NCBI GenBank assembly: GCA_963810945.1
Contig: CAWEPI010000004.1
Coordinates: 1,178,001 to 1,242,000 of the forward strand
DNA length: 64,000 nucleotides
Direction: 5' to 3'
Source: JAOUEA01 sp963810945
GTDB lineage: Bacteria; Actinomycetota; UBA4738; HRBIN12
Below are positions 58,897-64,000 of the stretch, one piece after another. Within the stretch, counting starts at the first letter, position 1. Every line of letters starts with the position of its first letter. Both the position numbers and the translations under genes were made by a program. The notes under the pieces were generated by a model. It ran no database searches. It was not told the DNA's origin and worked only from the letters and a program-made list of their open reading frames with translations.

Positions 58897-59298
58897 CTAC
58901 ACCTTGAGGGCGTCGAACCGCTTCGCCGCATCCTCGAACGGCTGCAGCGGGTCGAACAGGCTCTCGACCGTGCCGAGCAGACCCTCGAACCCTCCGAGGT
59001 CGGGAGCCTCCTCGCGGAGCCGGCGCGCGAGCGCGAGGGCGTCGTCGAGGCCGGAGGCGCAGCCCTGCCACACCTGTTCCGTCGCCCCGCACCGCCATCC
59101 CGGCATCAGCGCGGCCGCCCGCTCGACGTGGGACTCGTACTCGATGAGCGCGTCGGGCAACGGGCGCCCGGGCAACCGGGTCGTCGGCATGCAGTCCGTG
59201 AGGGCTTCCTTCGCCGTCTCCACCTCCGCGAGCACGTCCAGGAAGGCGGCGTGCGGCGCCTCGAGCTCTGGGGGGACCCGGCGCCGGCGGAAGATCAC
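58897..59298 (-). CDS. Hypothetical small helical protein
   Basis: 133 aa from a GTG overlapping the upstream phosphodiesterase stop (GTGA). Mainly helical by composition; two cysteines (DCMPTTRLPG, WRCGATEQVW) and an Asp/Glu-rich second half. No family recognised. Coupling suggests it works with, or is expressed with, the phosphodiesterase. Confidence 0.6.
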   Translation of the reverse strand: MIFRRRRVPPELEAPHAAFLDVLAEVETAKEALTDCMPTTRLPGRPLPDALIEYESHVERAAALMPGWRCGATEQVWQGCASGLDDALALARRLREEAPDLGGFEGLLGTVESLFDPLQPFEDAAKRFDALKV

Positions 59299-60097
59299 GC
59301 CAGACCCGCTTCGGCGCGTGCGGCCACGACGGGGGCGGGATCGTTGGTGGCGACCGCGTCGAGTCCGGCCCGCATCAGTTCGAGCGCCACCGACGGGTCG
59401 TCCGTGATCCACGTGCCGATCCGCATGCCCGCCGCGTGCACCCGCTCGACGATCGCGGCATCCGCCGCGCGCACGCGGTCGACGAACGGCAGCACCCATG
59501 CGTGCCCCTGTCTCGCGCGCGAACCCGAACGCGATGTCCGCGTCCACCTCGTAGGGCGTGAGCAACCCGGTCGGCACACCCGGCGCGAGGCGCCTCGCAT
59601 GCGCCGATCGAGAAGGGATTGAAGCTCGAGATGATGACGTCGCCGGAGAACGAGACGGCGTCGAGCGCGGCCAGCGTCGCCTCCACGGCCGCCTCGCGAT
59701 CCCCGTCGAAGTCGGGCTCGCCCGGGATGTTCTTGATCTCGACGTCGACGGCGATCCGGCCCGAGCAGCACCCGAGCGCCTCCACGAGGGTGGGCACCTC
59801 GGCCAACCCGCCGTCGCGGAGCCGGATGCGCAGGTCCTTGATCTCCTCTACCCGCAGATCCCTCACGAGCCCCGAGCCGTCGGTGGTGCGTGCCACCTCG
59901 GGGTCGTGCATCACGATCGGGGCGCCGTCGGCCGTCATCCGGACGTCGAACTCCACCGCCTCCGCACCCGAGGCCATCGCCAGTTCGAACGCCTCGAGGG
60001 TGTTCTCCGCCTCGCGGGCGGACGCTCCCCGGTGCGCGACGATCGCGGTCCGTCCCGCTTGACTGAACGGCGATTCAGACACTAGGCTGCTCCGCAC
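59295..60097 (-). CDS. Glycerophosphodiester phosphodiesterase
   Basis: About 267 aa. GDPD core: TAIVAHRGASAREAENTLEAF, AVEFDVRMTADGAPIVMHD and VDVEIKN (metal and catalytic residues), and the end GMRIGTWITDD. It hydrolyses glycerophosphodiesters to glycerol 3-phosphate. Frame breaks near 59600 (GCA plus T) and 59513 (GGG plus G). I chose GTG 60097 because TACCAT stands 8 bases before it; a GTG 21 bases further upstream is also in frame. Confidence 0.84.
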
Positions 60098-60105
60098 ATC
60101 GCCCG

Positions 60106-60111
60106 ATGGTA
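60106..60111 (-). promoter_or_regulatory. Candidate -10 element (TACCAT) of the phosphodiesterase gene
   Basis: TACCAT on the minus strand ends 8 bases before GTG 60097. It lies in the short divergent region shared with whiB. Confidence 0.4.
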
Positions 60112-60135
60112 TCCGCACCTGTCAGACGGTGACCC

Positions 60136-60456
60136 ATGATTGAACCCAGGCTCAGGCATGACCCGCGCGAGACCCTCTGGATCGATCGCGCTGCGTGCAT
60201 CGATGAGGATCCCGAGCTCTTCTTCCCCGTGGGCTCCACCGCCCCCGCCGTCGAGCAGGCGGAACGCGCCAAGGCGGTCTGCGCCACCTGCGACGTCCGC
60301 GGCGAATGCCTGCGGTGGGCGCTCGAGACCTGTCAGGACGCGGGGGTTTGGGGTGGGCTGGATGAAGAGGAACGCCGCGTCATCCGCCGTGAACGTCGCC
60401 GCCTCGCCGCTGCACATGCGTCCCGCGAGAGCGAGCTCGTGGGTGTCGCCGGCTGA
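60136..60456 (+). CDS. WhiB family Fe-S transcriptional regulator
   Basis: 106 aa. Four cluster cysteines: AACIDED (C21), then AVCATCDVRGECLRWA (C-x2-C-x5-C), and the GVWGG turn (DAGVWGGLDEEERR) before a basic C-terminal tail that contacts DNA. WhiB-like proteins are confined to Actinobacteria and their phages, so this gene supports the assignment. They bind sigma factor region 4 and respond to NO or O2. Which WhiB subclass is unclear. Confidence 0.93.
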   Translation: MIEPRLRHDPRETLWIDRAACIDEDPELFFPVGSTAPAVEQAERAKAVCATCDVRGECLRWALETCQDAGVWGGLDEEERRVIRRERRRLAAAHASRESELVGVAG

Positions 60457-60477
60457 GCCGGGCCTCACACCCGGCTC
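60455..60477. terminator. Bidirectional terminator hairpin between whiB and nth
   Basis: GAGCCGGG-CCTCACA-CCCGGCTC is a perfect 8-bp stem with a 7-base loop, covering the ends of the convergent whiB (stop at 60456) and nth (stop at 60465). No T-run, so Rho or hairpin-alone termination is implied. Confidence 0.5.
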
Positions 60478-61127
60478 GAGGGGCAGAGATCGCTGAGCGT
60501 GCAGACGTCGCACTTGGGCTTCTTGGCCTGGCAGATCGCGCGGCCGTGGTCGATGATCCGGTAGGTCACATCGAACCACTCCTTCCGTGGGATCAGCCGC
60601 ATCAGGTCCCGCTCGATCTTGTCGGGATCCGACTCCGCGCTGAAGCCGAGCCGGTTGGCCAAGCGTCGCACGTGGGTGTCCACGGCGATGCCCTCGACCT
60701 TGCCGAAGCCGTTGCCCATGACGATGTTGGCCGTCTTGCGCGCCACCCCGGGAAGGGTGATCAGGTCCTCCATCGTGTCCGGGACCTCACCGCCATACAC
60801 CTCGACGATGCGTGCGCACGCCCCCCGGATCGACTTCGTCTTCTGGTTGAAGAAGCCCGTCGAGCGGATGTCCTCCTTCAGCTCGTCCTCGGGAACGCGC
60901 AGGTAGTCCTCGGGTGAGCGGTACTTCTCGAAGAGGACCTCGGTCACCATGTTCACGCGCTCGTCGGTGCACTGCGCGGACAGGATCGTCGCGATCAGGC
61001 ACTCCAGCGGGTTCGTGAAGTTCAACGCGACGTGGGCATCGGGGTAGGCCTTGGCGAGTCGCTTCAGGATCTGCGGCGCGCGCGCCTCGATCGGCGAAGC
61101 GCGGGTGAGCGGCTCCTTGGCGGGCAT
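60465..61127 (-). CDS. nth: Endonuclease III (DNA glycosylase/AP lyase)
   Basis: 220 aa. The helix-hairpin-helix LPGVARKTANIVMG carries the catalytic Lys, and VDTHVRRLANRLG the catalytic Asp. The 4Fe-4S ligands are C-x6-C-x2-C-x5-C in ICQAKKPKCDVCTLSDLC. Removes oxidised pyrimidines and cuts abasic sites. Together with the UdgB at 55153 it forms a base-excision repair set in this region. No frameshift. Confidence 0.95.
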   Translation of the reverse strand: MPAKEPLTRASPIEARAPQILKRLAKAYPDAHVALNFTNPLECLIATILSAQCTDERVNMVTEVLFEKYRSPEDYLRVPEDELKEDIRSTGFFNQKTKSIRGACARIVEVYGGEVPDTMEDLITLPGVARKTANIVMGNGFGKVEGIAVDTHVRRLANRLGFSAESDPDKIERDLMRLIPRKEWFDVTYRIIDHGRAICQAKKPKCDVCTLSDLCPSSRV

Positions 61128-61173
61128 GCGCGGCAGCCTACCCGCGGTCCTCGACTCCGGCCAACGGGCCCGC

Positions 61174-61905
61174 TCAGCCGCCGAGCAGGGGCAGCTCGAG
61201 GTCGGCGCCGGGTTCGAGATGCTCCCAATCGCCCGACGACATGATGTGGACCCCTCCGACGCCCGCCACGGACCACACCCGCCCGTCCCCCACGAGCGCC
61301 GTGTTCTCATCGATCCCGACGAGGGTCGTGCCGCTCGGCACCTCGGAGATGATGAAGTCGGTGAGGCCGGGCGCGAACCCGTCCAGGGCGTCCCAATGCG
61401 GTCCGAACCAGTATCCGGGGAAGAGCTTCAGCCCGGGCTGCCAGAGCTCCTCATCGAACTCCTCGCGGGCGCTGTCGGGCGCGATGTCCCCGAGGCACGC
61501 CACGCCGGCGCTGCACCCCGCGTACGCGAGCCCTCGCGTCATCGCCTCGCGGATCGATGCCCACAGCGGGGTGTCGCGGAGCACGGAGGAGAGGTAGGCG
61601 GGATTGCCGCCCGAGAAGTAGATGACCGCCGCGCCTTCGAGCGCGTCGGCGAGATCGCCGTGCAGCGCGTCCTCGCGGGTCTTCAGCGGCAGCACGTCGG
61701 CCGGGATCCCCAACGACGCGTAGTGGTCGAGCCCCTTGCGCGCCCACATGTCGAAGACGTCGTCGCCCTCCGCGGCCGCGGCCGCGGGAGCCACCAACAC
61801 GCGGTCACCCGCAGCGTCCGGACGCCCGACGAGCCAGCGGTCCACGGCGGTCGTCCACGGATCGAACTCACCGGCGCCCAGCAACGCGAACGCGGGAGCG
61901 CTCAC
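61174..61905 (-). CDS. Peptidase S51 / cyanophycinase-like protein
   Basis: 243 aa from a GTG overlapping the decarboxylase stop (GTGA). The class-I-amidotransferase-like fold has the Ser nucleophile in YAGCSAGVACLG and upstream VIYFSGGNPAYL. S51 proteins (peptidase E, cyanophycinase) cleave Asp-containing or isopeptide bonds. Here a Cys precedes the Ser and the exact substrate is unclear. Third gene of the operon. Confidence 0.76.
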   Translation of the reverse strand: MSAPAFALLGAGEFDPWTTAVDRWLVGRPDAAGDRVLVAPAAAAAEGDDVFDMWARKGLDHYASLGIPADVLPLKTREDALHGDLADALEGAAVIYFSGGNPAYLSSVLRDTPLWASIREAMTRGLAYAGCSAGVACLGDIAPDSAREEFDEELWQPGLKLFPGYWFGPHWDALDGFAPGLTDFIISEVPSGTTLVGIDENTALVGDGRVWSVAGVGGVHIMSSGDWEHLEPGADLELPLLGG

Positions 61906-63407
61906 CGCAGGGCCTCCGGTCTGAGCTCCGCGTCGAGCTTCGCGCCCAGCTCCGCGGCCACCTCGAGCACGGCCTCCATCTCCTCGGCCTCCGTGCGGAA
62001 GTTCACGATGCAGGTGCGCAGGACGAACCGGCCGTCGAGGATCGCGTTGGAGCAGAAGATCCTGCCGTCGAGCTGGATCTCCGTCATCAGGCGCTGATTG
62101 AGTTCGGAGAGGTACGCCTCGGAGGCGTCCGTCCGCGGAAGATCCGAGGGGACGTAGCGGAAGCACGTGATCGAGAGGCCCACGGGCGCCATCAGCTCGA
62201 ACTCGTCGCGCTCCTGCACGAGGGCCCCCAGGTATCGGGCCAGCTCCGCGTCGTGGGAGATCCGTGCGGCGTAGGCCCGACGTCCATGCGCGAGCAGCGA
62301 GACCCACACCTTCAGCGACCAGAAGCTCCTGCTGAAGTTGGGTCCGTGCCGGCCGAGGTCCACGCCGTGGCCGATCACGTCCTTGTCCTGCACGGTGTAG
62401 CTCGCGTACGCGTCGAAGCTCTCGGCCAGATGCGAGAAGTCCCGCACCAACACGCAGCCACCCGCGTGCGGCGTGTAGAGCCACTTGTGCGGGTCGAACG
62501 CGATCGAGTCCGCGCGCTCGATCCCCGCGAACAGCGGGCGGAGGTCGTCGGCCAGCACGGCGGGCCCTCCGTAGGCCCCGTCGACATGGAACCAGAGCCC
62601 TTCGGCGGCGCACACGTCGGCGATCTCTTCGAGCGGGTCGACGACTCCCGTCGAGACCGTTCCCGCGGTAGCCACCACCGCGAGCGGATGGATCCCCGCC
62701 GCGCGATCCTCCGCGATCTGCGCCCGCAGCAGGTCGATGCGCATCCGGTAGTCCGCATCGACCGCGATGTGGCGCACGTTGGCGGCCCCGATCCCCAGCA
62801 TGTCCGCCGCGCGATCGGAGACCACGTGGGTCTCCGTGGACAGGTACAACCCGAGGGGAGGGCCCGCCGCCACGCCCTGCTGGCGCACGTCCCAGCCCGC
62901 GCGATGATCGCGTGCCGTCTTCAGCGCGATGAAGTTGGCCATGGCCCCGCCGGATGTGATCTCGCCCCCCGAGCCCTCCGGGAGACCGAAGACCTCCTGC
63001 GCGAACCATCGGCACAGGTGCAGCTCGATCTCCGTGGCCGAGGGCGAGAGCACCCATCCCCCGACGTTCATGTTGATCCCGGACGCGAGCAGGTCCGCGG
63101 CGGCGCCCGGCACGGTCCCGGCCCCGCTCACGTAGGCCATGAACCCGGGGTGTCCCAGGTACCCCGACCATTCGAAGGTCACGTCGCGCAGGTAGGCGAA
63201 CAGCTCGTCGTCGGACATCGGCTCATCCGGGACCGGCAGCGTCACGGCCTCCCGAACCATGGGCGCGGTCCAGTGACGCGAGATCGGGAGGTCCCGTAGC
63301 CGCGTGAGGAGCTCCTCCCACAGGTCGACGGTCCGATCGGCGAAGGCGCGTGCGCGCTCGGGGTCCCAGTCGAGATCGCGGACCGCGCGCGGCCGATCGG
63401 TGGTCAC
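61902..63407 (-). CDS. PLP-dependent group II amino acid decarboxylase (aromatic/tyrosine DDC family)
   Basis: 501 aa from GTG 63407, overlapping the PIG-L stop (GTGA). SGGAMANFIALKTARD and VATAGTVSTGVVDPLEEI lead to WFHVDGAYGGPAVL and the PLP lysine in AFDPHKWLYTPHAGGC. It decarboxylates aromatic amino acids or related substrates to amines; in many bacteria the group also includes aspartate and 2,4-diaminobutyrate enzymes, so the substrate is open. No frameshift. Confidence 0.86.
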   Translation of the reverse strand: MTTDRPRAVRDLDWDPERARAFADRTVDLWEELLTRLRDLPISRHWTAPMVREAVTLPVPDEPMSDDELFAYLRDVTFEWSGYLGHPGFMAYVSGAGTVPGAAADLLASGINMNVGGWVLSPSATEIELHLCRWFAQEVFGLPEGSGGEITSGGAMANFIALKTARDHRAGWDVRQQGVAAGPPLGLYLSTETHVVSDRAADMLGIGAANVRHIAVDADYRMRIDLLRAQIAEDRAAGIHPLAVVATAGTVSTGVVDPLEEIADVCAAEGLWFHVDGAYGGPAVLADDLRPLFAGIERADSIAFDPHKWLYTPHAGGCVLVRDFSHLAESFDAYASYTVQDKDVIGHGVDLGRHGPNFSRSFWSLKVWVSLLAHGRRAYAARISHDAELARYLGALVQERDEFELMAPVGLSITCFRYVPSDLPRTDASEAYLSELNQRLMTEIQLDGRIFCSNAILDGRFVLRTCIVNFRTEAEEMEAVLEVAAELGAKLDAELRPEALR

Positions 63408-64000
63408 GCCGGACCCTTGGTGGCCGCGAGCGCGTAGTACTCGTCCTTCATGGCCCGGCGGAAGATGTCCTCGCCGAACGCGTCGACCATCCCGCCGACC
63501 TGGCTCTCGTGGGCCTGGATCGCCCGCAGCTTCAGCTCCAGGATGTCGGGCGGCAACGGGAAGTCGATGCCGAGCTGGTCGCGCGGCGTGACCGGAGGCG
63601 TGCCGGGCCGGAAGATGTCGAAGCGGTTGTAGATGGGGACGAATTCGGCGGCCCACTCCTCGGTGTTGGTGGCGTAGTAGAGCCTCGCTCCGGCGGGAGC
63701 TGCCGCCTCGAAGGCCTGGGTGGCCCACGCGCACGCGCTCATGTGGGCGGCGTGCCCCGTCATGCCGTCGGGGCCGAACGTCAGGATGGTTTCCGGCTGC
63801 ACATCCTCCATCAGCTCGAGCACCCTCGCGTAGCCGTCGCTCGGCAACGGGGTGTCCATGTCGATGTCGGGGAGATCGAGCCAGATGTGCTCGCGGACAC
63901 CGAGGATCTCGAGGCAACGCATCAGCTCGACCTCGCGCACGGCGCCCATCGTCTCGGGCGGCCAACGCTCCTCGTCGAGGGAGCCGCCCTCGCCGCGCGT
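63404..64000 (-). CDS. PIG-L/LmbE family deacetylase, C-terminal part
   Basis: At least 199 aa visible; the frame continues past the right edge (TRGEGGSLDEERWPPETMGA near the edge). GPDGMTGHAAHMSACAWA holds the His-x2-His pair of the zinc site, and the earlier LDLPDIDMDT fits. The first zinc-ligand motif (HPDD) must lie beyond the edge. Such enzymes de-N-acetylate sugars, including GlcNAc-inositol in mycothiol synthesis. Coupling to an amino acid decarboxylase suggests another specialised substrate. Confidence 0.8.
   Translation of the reverse strand, partial: TRGEGGSLDEERWPPETMGAVREVELMRCLEILGVREHIWLDLPDIDMDTPLPSDGYARVLELMEDVQPETILTFGPDGMTGHAAHMSACAWATQAFEAAAPAGARLYYATNTEEWAAEFVPIYNRFDIFRPGTPPVTPRDQLGIDFPLPPDILELKLRAIQAHESQVGGMVDAFGEDIFRRAMKDEYYALAATKGPA

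Noticed and set aside
60083..60088. TAGGCT on the plus strand as the whiB -10 element
   Set aside because: It is nearly 50 bases from the whiB ATG, unlike the 6-9 base pattern; it could start a leadered mRNA but nothing else supports it.

Overview
This window comes from a GC-rich actinobacterium (Actinomycetota), probably an uncultured lineage assembled from a mixed population. The evidence is a WhiB-type Fe-S regulator, a bacterial proteasome activator (Bpa) ending in GQYL, a bcc-aa3 respiratory cluster with a di-haem QcrC, a MarP-like CvpA/trypsin protease, a mycothiol-type DinB-like protein, and the typical actinobacterial order argS-lysA-hom-thrC-thrB-rho-rpmE-prfA-prmC-sua5. The class cannot be fixed from the sequence alone.

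Layout. 1-7.1 kb (minus strand): rpiB (cut by the edge), a low-molecular-weight phosphatase, sua5, prmC, prfA, a DivIVA-like protein, a DUF1385 membrane protein, rpmE and rho. 7.1-12.9 kb: transaldolase, 2-phosphoglycerate kinase and cyclic 2,3-diphosphoglycerate synthetase in one coupled unit, then a phosphoesterase, a short-chain dehydrogenase and a membrane-anchored protease. 13-22.3 kb: thrB-thrC-hom, a secreted Asp/Gly-repeat protein with a CapA-like lipoprotein, a LysA-acetyltransferase fusion, argS, a response regulator and tRNA-Arg(CCG). 22.3-30.9 kb (plus): ridA, two tandem pdxH copies, a large pyruvate:ferredoxin oxidoreductase with a DHOD-like partner, an M20 peptidase and bpa. 30.9-35.1 kb (minus): a potADBC-type polyamine ABC transporter. 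35.2-44.7 kb: divergent pyrD/pyrE, then ctaG facing ctaE-qcrC-qcrA-qcrB-ctaC-ctaD-ctaF. 44.7-54.4 kb: an ion channel, a PrmA-like methyltransferase, a DUF309 protein, a GH38 alpha-mannosidase, a sarcosine-oxidase-like enzyme with a MarR regulator, a VIT1-family transporter, an acetyltransferase and an ABC exporter. 54.5-64 kb: a second secreted repeat protein, uracil-DNA glycosylase, ABC-F protein, acetyltransferase, glycerophosphodiester phosphodiesterase, WhiB, endonuclease III, and a PIG-L / amino-acid decarboxylase / S51-like operon running off the right edge. No stretch over about 300 bases lacks a gene.

About 25 genes, many of them essential, carry apparent frameshifts. I resolved about 65 of these by hand. 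Essentially every one can be placed at a third codon position: usually one extra base just after it (often the synonymous alternative), occasionally the third base is missing. The best explanation is strain polymorphism merged into one consensus, not gene decay. I therefore annotate these genes as intact CDS over their full span and state where the frame breaks. They are concentrated at 0.6-2 kb, 20.8-23.3 kb and 26.8-44.2 kb; 2.1-20 kb and 49-59 kb are almost free of them.

Two organisational habits recur. Operon genes are coupled by ATGA or GTGA overlaps, and many first genes have a TANNNT element 6-9 bases before the start codon, which predicts leaderless mRNAs. The most notable content is the apparently complete two-enzyme route to cyclic 2,3-diphosphoglycerate, a compound best known from hyperthermophilic methanogens.
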